A stretch of DNA of 64,000 bases from NCBI GenBank assembly GCA_963680875.1, contig OY804588.1, positions 63,750,397-63,814,396 of the forward strand, written 5' to 3'. Position numbers and translations under genes: made by a program. Of this stretch, positions 1-13,464 are shown in pieces. The notes beneath the pieces were generated by a model. The model was not told where the DNA came from and ran no database searches. It was given only the letters and a program-made list of their open reading frames with translations. Every line of letters begins with the position of its first letter. The stretch's first letter is position 1. The DNA is from Bathymodiolus brooksi (taxonomy: Eukaryota; Mollusca; Bivalvia; Mytilida; Modiolidae).

Positions 1-59
1 ACCAGCTGTGCTCTGCCAGCTGATCCATGGGTGATGAGTGGAGAGTAACAGAAGTGTGA

Positions 60-2880
60 CCAGCTGTGCTCTGCCAGCTGATCCACGGGTGTTGAGTGGA
101 GAGTAACAGAAGTGGGACCAGCTGTACTCTGCCAGCTGACCCACTGTTGATGAGTGGAGAGTAACAGAAGTGTGACCAGCTGTGCTCTGCCAGTTGATCC
201 ACGGGTGATGGGTGGAGAATAACAGAAGTATGACCAGCTGTGCTCTGCCAGCTGATCCACGGGTGATGAGTGGAGAGTAATCTAAGTGTGACCAGCTGTG
301 CCCTGCCAGCTGATCCATGGGTGGTGAGTGAAGAGTAACCGAAATGTGACCAGCTGTGCTCTGCCAGCTGACCTACGAATGATGAGTGCAGAGTAACAGA
401 AGTTTGACCAGCTGTGATCTGCAAGCTGATCCACGGGTGATGACTGGAGAGTAACAGAAGTGTGACCAGCTGTACTCTGCCAGCTGATCCACGGGTGATG
501 AGTGGAGATTAACAGAAGTGTGACCAGCTGTGCTCAGCCAGCTGTTCCACGGGTTATGAATGGAGAGTAGCAGAAGTGTAACCAACTGTGCTCTGCAAGC
601 TGACCCAATGAGTGATGAGTGGAGAGTAACAGAAGTGTGACCAGTTGTGCTCTGCCAGCTGATCCACCGGTGATGAGTGGATAGTAACAGAAGTGTGACC
701 AGCTGTGCTCAGCCAGCTGATCCACTGGTGATGAGTGAAGAGTAACATAAGTGTGACCAGCTGTGCTCTACCAGCTGATCCACGGGTGATGAGTTGAGAG
801 CAACAGAAGTGTGAACAGCTGTGCTCTGCCAGCTGATCCACGGGTGATGAGTGGAGAGTAATCTAAGTGTGACCAGCTGTGCTCTGCCAGCTGATCCATG
901 GGTGGTGAGTGAAGAGTAACCGAAATGTGACCAGCTGTGCTCTGCCAGCTGACCCATGAATGATGAGTGCAGAGTAACAGAAGTTTGACCAGCTGTGATC
1001 TGCAAGCTGATCCACGGGTGATGACTGGAGAGTAACAGAAGTGTGACCAGCTGTACTCTGCCAGCTGATCCACGGGTGATGAGTGGAGATTAACAGAAGT
1101 GTGACCAGCTGTGCTCAGCCAGCTGTTCCACGGGTTATGAATGGAGAGTAGCAGAAGTGTAACCAACTGTGCTCTGCAAGCTGACCCAATGAGTGATGAG
1201 TGGAGAGTAACAGAATTGTGACCAGTTGTGCTCTGCCAGCTGATCCACCGGTGATGAGTGGATAGTAACAGAAGTGTGACCAGCTGTGCTCAGCCAGCTG
1301 ATCCACTGGTGATGAGTGAAGAGTAACATAAGTGTGACCAGCTGTGCTCTACCAGCTGATCCACGGGTGATGAGTTGAGAGCAACAGAAGTGTGAACAGC
1401 TGTGCTCTGCCAGCTGATCCACGGGTGATGAGTGGAGAGTAACAGAAGTGTGACCAGTGTGCTCTGCCAGTTGACACACGGGCGATGAGTGGAGAGCAAC
1501 AGAAGTTTGACCAGCTGTGCTCTGCCAGCTGATCCACGGGTGATAAGTGGAGAGTAATAGAAGTGTGACCAGCTGTACTCTGCTAGCTGATCCACGGGTG
1601 ATGAGTGGAGAGTAACAGAAGTGTGACCAGCTGTGCTATGCCAGTTGATTCACTGGTGATGAGTGGAGTGTAACAGAAGAGTGACCAGCTGTGCTTTGCC
1701 AGCTGATCCATGGGTGATGACTGGAGAGTAACAGAAGTGTGACCAGCTGTGCTCTGCCAGTTGATCCACGGGTGATGAGTGGAGAGTAATAGAAGTGTGA
1801 CCAGCTGTACTCTGCCAGCTGACACACAGGTGTTGAGTGGAGAGTAACAGAAGTGTGACGAGTGTGCTCTGACAGCTGACACACGGGTGATGACTGGAGA
1901 GTAACAGAAGTATGACCAGCTGTGCTCTGCCAGCTGATCCACGGGTGATAGGTGAAGAGTAACAGAAGTGTGACCAGCTGTACTCTGCCAGCTGATCCAC
2001 GGGTTATGAGTGGGGGGTAACAGAAGTGTGTCCAGGTGTACTCTGCCAGCTGATCTATGGGTGATGAGTGGAGAGTAACAGAAGTGTGACCAGCTGTGCT
2101 CTGCCAGCTGATCCACGGGTGTTGAGTGGAGAGTAACAGAAGTGGGACCAGCTGTACTCTGCCAGCTGACCCACTGTTGATGAGTGGAGAGTAACAGAAG
2201 TGTGACCAGCTGTGCTCTGCCAGTTGATCCACGGGTGATGGGTGGAGAATAACAGAAGTATGACCAGCTGTGCTCTGCCAGCTGATCCACGGGTGATGAG
2301 TGGAGAGTAATCTAAGTGTGACCAGCTGTGCCCTGCCAGCTGATCCATGGGTGGTGAGTGAAGAGTAACCGAAATGTGACCAGCTGTGCTCTGCCAGCTG
2401 ACCTACGAATGATGAGTGCAGAGTAACAGAAGTTTGACCAGCTGTGATCTGCAAGCTGATCCACGGGTGATGACTGGAGAGTAACAGAAGTGTGACCAGC
2501 TGTACTCTGCCAGCTGATCCACGGGTGATGAGTGGAGATTAACAGAAGTGTGACCAGCTGTGCTCAGCCAGCTGTTCCACGGGTTATGAATGGAGAGTAG
2601 CAGAAGTGTAACCAACTGTGCTCTGCAAGCTGACCCAATGAGTGATGAGTGGAGAGTAACAGAAGTGTGACCAGTTGTGCTCTGCCAGCTGATCCACCGG
2701 TGATGAGTGGATAGTAACAGAAGTGTGACCAGCTGTGCTCAGCCAGCTGATCCACTGGTGATGAGTGAAGAGTAACATAAGTGTGACCAGCTGTGCTCTA
2801 CCAGCTGATCCACGGGTGATGAGTTGAGAGCAACAGAAGTGTGAACAGCTGTGCTCTGCCAGCTGATCCACGGGTGATGA
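60..2880. repeat. 2030-bp higher-order repeat of Sat1
   Basis: Monomer variants at about 60-860 recur at about 2090-2890 with an offset of 2030 bp (35 monomers). The short translated frames at 373-585 and 534-725 are identical to those at 2403-2615 and 2564-2755. Confidence 0.85.
260..1441. repeat. 581-bp direct duplication inside Sat1
   Basis: The segment starting at 260 recurs from 841 with the same order of variant monomers (the ATCTAAG variant, the GGTGGTGAGTGAAG variant, then ACGAATGATGAGTGCAG). The offset is 581 bp, about ten monomers. The same monomer order appears a third time near 2290, so this is a higher-order block, not chance similarity. Confidence 0.85.
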
Positions 2881-5800
2881 GTGGAGAGTAACAGAAGTGT
2901 GACCAGTGTGCTCTGCCAGTTGACACACGGGCGATGAGTGGAGAGCAACAGAAGTGTGACCAGCTGTGCTCTGTCAGCTGATCCACGGGTGATAAGTGGA
3001 GAGTAATAGAAGTGTGACCAGCTGTACTCTGCTAGCTGATCCACGGGTGATGAGTGGAGAGTAACAGAAGTGTGACCAGCTGTGCTCTGCCAGTTGATTC
3101 ACTGGTGATGAGTGGAGTGTAACAGAAGAGTGACCAGCTGTGCTTTGCCAGCTGATCCATGGGTGATGACTGGAGAGTAACAGAAGTGTGACCAGCTGTG
3201 CTCTGCCAGTTGATCCACGGGTGATGAGTGGAGAGTAATAGAAGTGTGACCAGCTATACTCTGCCAGCTGACACACAGGTGTTGAGTGGAGAGTAACAGA
3301 AGTGTGACGAGTGTGCTCTGACAGCTGACACACGGGTGATGACTGGAGAGTAACAGAAGTATGACCAGCTGTGCTCTGCCAGCTGATCCACGGGTGATAG
3401 GTGAAGAGTAACAGAAACGTGACCAGCTGTACTCTGCCAGCTGATCTATGGGTGATGAGTGGAGAGTAACAGAAGTGTGACCAGCTGTGCTCTGCCAGCT
3501 GATCCACGGGTGTTGAGTGGAGAGTAACAGAAGTGGGACCAGCTGTACTCTGCCAGCTGACCCACTGATGATGATTGGAGAGTAACAGAAGTGTGAGTAG
3601 CTGTTCTCTGCCAGCTGATCCACGGGTTATGAGTGGAGAGTAATCGAAGTGTGATCAGTTGTGCTCTGCCAGCTGACCCACGGGTGATGAGTGGAGAGTG
3701 ATAGAAGTGTGACCAGCTGTGCTCTGCCAGTTGATCCACGGGTGATGGGTGGAGAATAACAGAAGTATGACCAGCTGTGCTCTGCCAGCTGATCCATGAG
3801 TGATGAGTGGAGAGTAACAGAAGTGTGACCAGTTGTGCTCTGCCAGCTGATCCACCGGTGATGAGTGGAGAGTAACAGAAGTGTGACCAGCTGTGTTCAG
3901 CCAGCTGATCCACTGGTGATGAGTGGAGAGTAACATAAGTGTGACCAGCTGTGCTCTGCCAGCTGATCCACGTGTGATGAGTTGAGAGCAACAGAAGTGT
4001 GAACAGCTGTGCTCTGCCAGCTGATCCACGGATGATGAGTGGAGAGTAACAGAAGTGTGACCAGTGTGCTCTGCCAGTTGACACACGGGCGATGAGTGGA
4101 GAGCTACAGAAGTGTGACCAGCTGTGCTCTGCCAGCTGATCCACGGTTGATAAGTGGAGAGTAATAGAAGTGTGACCAGCAGTACTCTGCTATCTGATCC
4201 ACGGGTGATGAGTGGAGAGTAACAGAAGTGTGACCAGCTGTGCTCTTCCAGCTGATCCACGGGTGATGAGTGGAGTGTAACAGAAGTGTGACCAGTGTGT
4301 TCTGCCAGCTGATCCACGGGTGATGAGTGGATAGTAACAGAAGTGTGACCAGCTGTGCTCTGCCAGCTGACACACGGGTGATGTGTGGAGAGTAATCGAA
4401 GTGTGACCAGCTGTGCTCTGCCAGCTGATCCACGGGTGATGAGTGGAGAGTAACAGAAGTGTGACCAGCTGTGCTCAGCCAGCTCATCCACTGGTGATGA
4501 GTGGAGAGTAACAGAAGTGTGACCAGCTGTGCTCTGACAGCTGATCCACGGGTGATGAGTGGAGAGTAACAGAAGTGTGACCAGCTGTGCTCTGCCAGCT
4601 GATCCACGGGTAATGAGTGCAGAGTAACATAAGTGTGACCAGTGTGCTCTGCCAGCTGATCCACGGGTGATGAGTGGAGAGTAGCAGAATTGTGACCAGC
4701 TGTGCTCTGCCAGCTGACTCACGGATGATGAGTGGAGAGTAACAGAATTGTGTCCAGCTGTGCTCTGCAAGCTGATCCACGGGTGATGAGTGGAGAGTAA
4801 CAGAAGTGTGACCAGCTCTGCTTTGCCAGCTGATCCACGGGTGATGAGTGGAGAGTAACAGAAGTGTGACCATAAGTACTCTGCCAGCTGTTCCACGGGT
4901 TATGAATGGAGAGTAGCAGAAGTGTAACCAACTGTGCTCTGTCAGCTGATCCATGGGTGATGAGGGGAGAGTAACAAAAGTGTGACCAGCTGTGCTCTGC
5001 CAGCTGATAAACCGGTGATGAGTGGAGAGTAACAGAAGTGTGACCAGCTGTGCACAGCCAGCTGATCCGCTGGTGATGAGTGGAGAGTAACAGAAGTGTG
5101 AGCAGCTGAGATCTGCCAGCTGATGCACAGGTGATGAGTTGAGAGCAACAGAAGTGTGAACAGCTGTGCTCTGCCAGCTGATCGACGGGTGAAGAGTGGA
5201 GAGTAACAGAAGTGTGTCCAGTGTGCTCTGCCAGTTGATCCACGGGTGATGAGTAGAGAGTAATCTAAGTGTGACCAGCTATGCTCTGCCAGCTGATCCA
5301 CGGGTGGTGAGTGAAGAGTAACCGAAGTGTGACCAGCTGTGCTCTGCCATCTGACCCACGGATGATGAGTGCAGAGTAACAGAAGTTTGACCAGCTGTGA
5401 TCTGCAAGCTGTTCCTCGGGTGATGATTGGAGAGTAACAGAAGTGTGACCAGCTGTACTCTGCCCGCTGATCCACGGGTGATGAGGGGAGATTAATGGAA
5501 GTGTGACAGGCTGTGCTCAGCCAGCTGATCCACGGGTGAGGAGTGGAGAGTAACCGAAGTGTGACCATAAGTACTCTGCCAGCTGTTCCACGGGTTATGA
5601 ATGGAGAGTAGCAGAAGTGTAATCAACTGTGCTCAGCAAGCTGACCCATGAGTGATGAGTGGAGAGTAACAGAAGTGTGACCAGTTGTGCTCTGCCAGCT
5701 GATCCACCGGTGATGAGTGGAGAGTAACAGAAGTGTGACCAGCTGTGTTCAGCCAGCTGATCCACTGGTGATGAGTGGAGAGTAACATAAGTGTGACCAG

Positions 5801-6363
5801 CTGTGCTCTGCCAGCTGATCTACGTGTGATGAGTTGAGAGCAACAGAAGTGTGAACAACTGTGCTCTGCCAGATGATCCACGGATGATGAGTGGAGAGTA
5901 ACAGAAGTGTGACCAGTGTGCTCTGCCAGTTGACACACGGGCGATGAGTGGAGAGCAACAGAAGTGTGACCAGCTGTGCTCTGCCAGCTGATCCACGGGT
6001 GATGAGTGGAGTGTAATAGAAGTGTGACCAGTGTGTTCTGCCAGCTGATCCACGGGTGATGAGTGGAGTGTAACAGAAGTGTGACCAGTGTGTTCTGCCA
6101 GCTGATTCACGGGTGATGAGTGGATAGTAACAGAAGTGTGACCAGCAGTACTCTGCTAGCTGATCCACGGGTGATGAGTGGAGAGTAACAGAAGTGTGAC
6201 CAGCTGTGCTCTGCCAGCTGACCCACGGGTGATGAGTGGAGAGTAACAGAAGTGTGACCAGTGTGCTCTGCCAGTTGACACACGGGCGATGAGTGGAGAG
6301 CTACAGAAGTGTGACCAGCTGTGCTCTGCCAGCTGATCCACGGGTGATAAGTGGAGAGTAATA

Positions 6364-8272
6364 GAAGTGTGACCAGCAGTACTCTGCTATCTGATCCACG
6401 GGTGATGAGTGGAGAGTAACAGAAGTGTGACCAGCTGTGCTCTTCCAGCTGATCCACGGGTGATGAGTTGAGTGTAACAGAAGTGTGACCAGTGTGCTCT
6501 GCCAGCTGATCCACGGGTGATGAGTGGAGAGTAGCAGAATTGTGACCAGCTGTGCTCTGCCAGCTGACTCACGGATGATGAGTGGAGAGTAACAGAATTG
6601 TGTCCAGCTGTGCTCTGCAAGCTGATCCACGGGTGATGAGTGGAGAGTAACAGAAGTGTGACCAGCTCTGCTTTGCCAGCTGATCCACGGGTGATGAGTG
6701 GAGAGTAACAGAAGTGTGACCATAAGTACTCTGCCAGCTGTACCACGGGTTATGAATGGAGAGTAGCAGAAGTGTAACCAACTGTGCTCTGCCAGCTGAT
6801 CCATGGGTGATGAGGGGAGAGTAACAAAAGTGTGACCAGCTGTGCTCTGCCAGCTGATCCACCGGTGATGAGTGGAGAGTAACAGAAGTATGACCAGCTG
6901 TGCTCAGCCAGCTGATCCGCTGGTGATGAGTGGAGAGTAACAGAAGTGTGAGCAGCTGAGATCTGCCAGCTGATGCACAGGTGATGAGTTGAGAGCAACA
7001 GAAGTGTGAACAGCTGTGCTCTGCCAGCTGATGGACGGGTGAAGAGTGGAGAGTAACAGAAGTGTGACCAGTGTGCTCTGCCAGTTGATCCACGGGTGAT
7101 GAGTAGAGAGTAATCTAAGTGTGACCAGCTATGCTCTGCCAGCTGATCCACGGGTGGTGAGTGAAGAGTAACCGAAGTGTGACCAGCTGTGCTCTGCCAT
7201 CTGACCCACGGATGATGAGTGCAGAGTAACAGAAGTTTGACCAGCTGTGATCTGCAAGCTGTTCCACGGGTGATGATTGGAGAGTAACAGAAGTGTGACC
7301 AGCTGTACTCTGCCCGCTGATCCACGGGTGATGAGTGGAGATTAACAGAAGTGTGACAAGCTGTGCTCAGCCAGCTGATCCACGGGTGAGGAGTGGAGAG
7401 TAACCGAAGTGTGACCATAAGTACTCTGCCAGCTGTTCCACGGGTTATGAATGGAGAGTAGCAGAAGTGTAATCAACTGTGCTCAGCAAGCTGACCCATG
7501 AGTGATGAGTGGAGAGTAACAGAAGTGTGACCAGTTGTGCTCTGCCAGCTGATCCACCGGTGATGAGTGGAGAGTAACAGAAGTGTGACCAGCTGTGTTC
7601 AGCCAGCTGATCCACTGGTGATGAGTGGAGAGTAACATAAGTGTGACCAGCTGTGCTCTGCCAGCTGATCCACGTGTGATGAGTTGAGAGCAACAGAAGT
7701 GTGAACAACTGTGCTCTGCCAGATGATCCACGGATGATGAGTGGAGAGTAACAGAAGTGTGACCAGTGTGCTCTGCCAGTTGACACACGGGCGATGAGTG
7801 GAGAGCAACAGAAGTGTGACCAGCTGTGCTCTGCCAGCTGATCCACGGGTGATGAGTGGAGTGTAATAGAAGTGTGACCAGTGTGTTCTGCCAGCTGATC
7901 CACGGGTGATGAGTGGAGTGTAACAGAAGTGTGACCAGTGTGTTCTGCCAGCTGATCCACGGGTGATGAGTGGATAGTAACAGAAGTGTGACCAGCAGTA
8001 CTCTGCTAGCTGATCCACGGGTGATGAGTGGAGAGTAACAGAAGTGTGACCAGCTGTGCTCTGCCAGCTGACCCACGGGTGATGAGTGGAGAGTTACAGA
8101 ATTGTGTCCAGCTGTGCTCTGCCAGCTGATCCACGGGTGATGAGTGGAGAGTAACAGAAGTGTGACCAGCTCTGCTTTGCCAGCTGATCCACGGATGATG
8201 AGTGGATAGTAACAGAAGTGTGACCAGCTGTACTCTGCCAGCTGATCCACGGGTGATTAGTGGAGATTAACA
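6364..8272. repeat. 1909-bp higher-order repeat, copy 1
   Basis: This block begins with the ACCAGCAGTACTCTGCTATC variant monomer and runs 1909 bp. The next 1909 bp repeat it with the same monomer order. All five long translated frames in it have identical counterparts exactly 1909 bp downstream, in three overlapping frames, so the nucleotide identity must be close to complete. A more diverged relative lies upstream, at about 4.5-6.4 kb. Confidence 0.93.
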
Positions 8273-10181
8273 GAAGTGTGACCAGCAGTACTCTGCTATC
8301 TGATCCACGGGTGATGAGTGGAGAGTAACAGAAGTGTGACCAGCTGTGCTCTTCCAGCTGATCCACGGGTGATGAGTTGAGTGTAACAGAAGTGTGACCA
8401 GTGTGCTCTGCCAGCTGATCCACGGGTGATGAGTGGAGAGTAGCAGAATTGTGACCAGCTGTGCTCTGCCAGCTGACTCACGGATGATGAGTGGAGAGTA
8501 ACAGAATTGTGTCCAGCTGTGCTCTGCAAGCTGATCCACGGGTGATGAGTGGAGAGTAACAGAAGTGTGACCAGCTCTGCTTTGCCAGCTGATCCACGGG
8601 TGATGAGTGGAGAGTAACAGAAGTGTGACCATAAGTACTCTGCCAGCTGTACCACGGGTTATGAATGGAGAGTAGCAGAAGTGTAACCAACTGTGCTCTG
8701 CCAGCTGATCCATGGGTGATGAGGGGAGAGTAACAAAAGTGTGACCAGCTGTGCTCTGCCAGCTGATCCACCGGTGATGAGTGGAGAGTAACAGAAGTAT
8801 GACCAGCTGTGCTCAGCCAGCTGATCCGCTGGTGATGAGTGGAGAGTAACAGAAGTGTGAGCAGCTGAGATCTGCCAGCTGATGCACAGGTGATGAGTTG
8901 AGAGCAACAGAAGTGTGAACAGCTGTGCTCTGCCAGCTGATGGACGGGTGAAGAGTGGAGAGTAACAGAAGTGTGACCAGTGTGCTCTGCCAGTTGATCC
9001 ACGGGTGATGAGTAGAGAGTAATCTAAGTGTGACCAGCTATGCTCTGCCAGCTGATCCACGGGTGGTGAGTGAAGAGTAACCGAAGTGTGACCAGCTGTG
9101 CTCTGCCATCTGACCCACGGATGATGAGTGCAGAGTAACAGAAGTTTGACCAGCTGTGATCTGCAAGCTGTTCCACGGGTGATGATTGGAGAGTAACAGA
9201 AGTGTGACCAGCTGTACTCTGCCCGCTGATCCACGGGTGATGAGTGGAGATTAACAGAAGTGTGACAAGCTGTGCTCAGCCAGCTGATCCACGGGTGAGG
9301 AGTGGAGAGTAACCGAAGTGTGACCATAAGTACTCTGCCAGCTGTTCCACGGGTTATGAATGGAGAGTAGCAGAAGTGTAATCAACTGTGCTCAGCAAGC
9401 TGACCCATGAGTGATGAGTGGAGAGTAACAGAAGTGTGACCAGTTGTGCTCTGCCAGCTGATCCACCGGTGATGAGTGGAGAGTAACAGAAGTGTGACCA
9501 GCTGTGTTCAGCCAGCTGATCCACTGGTGATGAGTGGAGAGTAACATAAGTGTGACCAGCTGTGCTCTGCCAGCTGATCCACGTGTGATGAGTTGAGAGC
9601 AACAGAAGTGTGAACAACTGTGCTCTGCCAGATGATCCACGGATGATGAGTGGAGAGTAACAGAAGTGTGACCAGTGTGCTCTGCCAGTTGACACACGGG
9701 CGATGAGTGGAGAGCAACAGAAGTGTGACCAGCTGTGCTCTGCCAGCTGATCCACGGGTGATGAGTGGAGTGTAATAGAAGTGTGACCAGTGTGTTCTGC
9801 CAGCTGATCCACGGGTGATGAGTGGAGTGTAACAGAAGTGTGACCAGTGTGTTCTGCCAGCTGATCCACGGGTGATGAGTGGATAGTAACAGAAGTGTGA
9901 CCAGCAGTACTCTGCTAGCTGATCCACGGGTGATGAGTGGAGAGTAACAGAAGTGTGACCAGCTGTGCTCTGCCAGCTGACCCACGGGTGATGAGTGGAG
10001 AGTTACAGAATTGTGTCCAGCTGTGCTCTGCCAGCTGATCCACGGGTGATGAGTGGAGAGTAACAGAAGTGTGACCAGCTCTGCTTTGCCAGCTGATCCA
10101 CGGATGATGAGTGGATAGTAACAGAAGTGTGACCAGCTGTACTCTGCCAGCTGATCCACGGGTGATTAGTGGAGATTAACA
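8273..10181. repeat. 1909-bp higher-order repeat, copy 2
   Basis: Second copy of the block at 6364-8272. The two copies part ways at about 10189, where copy 1 is followed by ACCAGCAGTACTC and copy 2 by TCCAGCTGTGCTC. I saw no difference between them in the stretches compared by eye. Confidence 0.93.
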
Positions 10182-10186
10182 GAAGT

Positions 10187-13100
10187 GTGTCCAGCTGTGC
10201 TCAGCCAGCTGATCCACGGATGAGGAGTGGAGAGTAACCGAAGTGTGACCATAAGTACTCTGCCAGCTGTTCCACGGGTTATGAATGGAGAGTAGCAGAA
10301 GTGTAACCAACTGTGCCCAGCAAGCTGACCCATGAGTGATGAGTGGAGAGTAACAGAAGTGTGACCAGTTGTGCTCTGCCAGCTGATCCACCGGTGATGA
10401 GTGGAGAGTAACAGAAGTGTGACCAGCTGTGTTCATCCAGCTGATCCACTGGTGATGAGTGGAGAGTAACATAAGTGTGACCAGCTGTGCTCTGCCAGCT
10501 GATCCACGTGTGATGAGTTGAGAGCAACAGAAGTGTGAACAGCTGTGCTCTGCCAGCTGATCCACGGATGATGAATGGATAGTAACAGAAGTGTCACCAG
10601 TGTGCTCTGCCAGTTGACACACGGGCGATGAGTGGAGAGCAACAGAAGTGTGACCAGCTGTGCTCTGCCAGCTGATCCACGGGTGATAAGTGGAGAGTAA
10701 TAGAAATGTGACCAGCTGTACTCTGTTAGCTGATCCACTGGTGATGAGTGGAGAGTAACAGAAGTGTGACCAGCTGTACTTTGCTAGCTGATCCACTGGT
10801 GATGAGTGGAGAGTAACAGAAGTGTGACCAGCTGTACTCTGCCAGCTGATCCACGGGTGATGAGTGGATAGTAACAGAAGTGTGACCAGCTGTGCTCTGC
10901 CAGCTGACACACGGGTGTTGTGTGGAGAGTAATCGAAGTGTGACCAGCTGTGCTCTGCCAGCTGATCCATGGGTGATGAGTGGAGAGTAACAGAAGTGTG
11001 ACCAGCTGTGCTCAGACATCTCATCCACTGGTGATGAGTGGAGAGTAACAGAAGTGTGACCAGCTGTGCTCTGACAGCTGATCCACGGGTAATGAGTGCA
11101 GAGTAACAGAAGTTTGACCAGTGTGCTCTGCCAGCTGATCCACGGGTGATCATTGGAGAGTAGCAGAATTGTGACAAGCTGTGCTCTGCCAGCTGACTCA
11201 CGGTTGATGAGTGGAGAGTAACAGAATTGTGTCCAGCTGTGCTCTGCAAGCTGATCCACGGGTAATGAGTGGAGAGTAACAGAAGTGTGACCATAAGTAC
11301 TCTGCCAGCTGTTCCACGGGTTATGAATGGAGAGTAGCAGAAGTGTAACCAACTGTGCTCTGCCAGCTGATCGATGGGTGATGAGGGGAGAGTAACAGAA
11401 GTGTGACCAGCTGATCTCTGCCAGCTGATCCACCGGTGATGAGTGGAGAGTAACAGAAGTGTGACCAGCTGTGCTCAGCCAGTTGATCCGCTGGTGATGA
11501 GTGGAGAGCAACAGAAGTGTGACCAGCTGAGCTCTGCCAGCTGATCCACGGGTGATGAGTTGAGAGCAACAGAAGTGTGAACAGCTGTGCTCTGCCAGCT
11601 GATCCACAGGTGAAGAGTGGAGAGTAACAGAAGTGTGACCAGTGTGCTCTGCCAGTTGATCCACGGGTGATGAGTAGAGAGTAATCTAAGTGTGACCAGC
11701 TGTGCTCTGCCAGCTGATCCACGGGTGGTGAGTGAAGAGTAACCGAAGTGTGAGAAGCTGTGCTCTGCCATCTGACCCACGGATGATGAGTGCAGAGTAA
11801 CAGAAGTTTGACCAGCTGTGATCTGCAAGCTGATCCACGGGTGATGATTGGAGAGTAACAGAAGTGTGACCAGCAGTACTCTGCCAGCTGATCCACGGGT
11901 GATGAGTGGAGATTAACAGAAATGTGACCAGCTGTGCCCAGCCAGCTGATCCACGGGTGAGGAGTGGAGAGTAACCGAAGTGTGACCATAAGTACTCTGC
12001 CAGCTGTTCCACGGGTTATGAATGGAGAGTAGCAGAAGTGTAACCAACTGTGCTCAGCAAGCTAACCCATGAGTGATGAGTGGAGAGTAACAGAAGTGTG
12101 ACCAGTTGTGCTCTGCCAGCTGATCCACCGGTGATGAGTGGAGAGTAGCATAAGTATGACCAGCTGTGCTCTGCCAGCTGATCCACGTGTGATGAGTTGA
12201 TAGCAACAGAAGTGTGAACAGCTGTGCTCTGCCAGCTGATCCACGGATGATGAGTGGATAGTAACAGAAGTGTGACCAGCTGTGCTCTGCCAGCTGACAC
12301 ACGGGTGATGTGTGGAGAGTAATCGAAGTGTGACCAGCTGTGCTCTGCCAGCTGAACCACGGGTGATGAGTGGAGAGTAACAGAAGTGTGACCAGCTGTG
12401 CTCAGCCAGCTCATCCACTGGTGATGAGTGGAGAGTAACAGAAGTGTGACCTGCTGTGCTCTGACAGCTGATCCACGGGTGATGAGTGGAGAGTAACAGA
12501 AGTGTGACCAGCTGTGCTCTGCCAGCTGATCCACGGGTAATGAGTGCAGAGTAACAGAAGTGTGACCAGTGTGCTCTGCCAGCTGATCCACGGGTGATGA
12601 GTGGAGAGTAGCAGAATTGTGACCAGCTGTGCTCTGCCAGCTGACCCACGGGTGATGAGTGGAGAGTAACAGAATTGTGTCCAGCTGTGCTCTGCCAGCT
12701 GATCCACGGGTGATGAGTGGAGAGTAACAGAAGTGTGACCAGCTCTGCTTTGCCAGCTGATCCACGGATGATGAGTGGATAGTAACAGAAGTGTGACCAG
12801 CTGTACTCTGCCAGCTGATCCACGGGTGATGAGTGGAGATTAACAGAAGTGTGTCCAGCTGTGCTCAGCCAGCTGATCCACGGATGAGGAGTGGAGAGTA
12901 ACCGAAGTGTGACCATAAGTACTCTGCCAGCTGTTCCACGGGTTATGAATGGAGAGTAGCAGAAGTGTAACCAACTGTGCCCAGCAAGCTGACCCATGAG
13001 TGATGAGTGGAGAGTAACAGAAGTGTGACCAGTTGTGCTCTGCCAGCTGATCCACCGGTGATGAGTGGAGAGTAACAGAAGTGTGACCAGCTGTGTTCAT

Positions 13101-13464
13101 CCAGCTGATCCACTGGTGATGAGTGGAGAGTAACATAAGTGTGACCAGCTGTGCTCTGCCAGCTGATCCACGTGTGATGAGTTGAGAGCAACAGAAGTGT
13201 GAACAGCTGTGCTCTGCCAGCTGATCCACGGATGATGAGTGGATAGTAACAGAAGTGTGACCAGTGTGCTCTGCCAGTTGACACACGGGCGATGAGTGGA
13301 GAGCAACAGAAGTGTGACCAGCTGTGCTCTGCCAGCTGATCCACGGGTGATAAGTGGAGAGTAATAGAAATGTGACCAGCTGTACTCTGTTAGCTGATCC
13401 ACTGGTGATGAGTGGAGAGTAACAGAAGTGTGACCAGCTGTACTCTGCTAGCTGATCCACTGGT
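10187..13464. repeat. 2664-bp higher-order repeat of Sat1
   Basis: Sequence from about 10187 (GTGTCCAGCTGTGCTCAGCC) recurs from 12851 with a 2664-bp offset. The frame at 10433-10738 has a near-identical counterpart at 13097-13402. The offset is about 46 monomers, so unit lengths differ along the array (581, 1909, 2030, 2664 bp). Confidence 0.8.
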
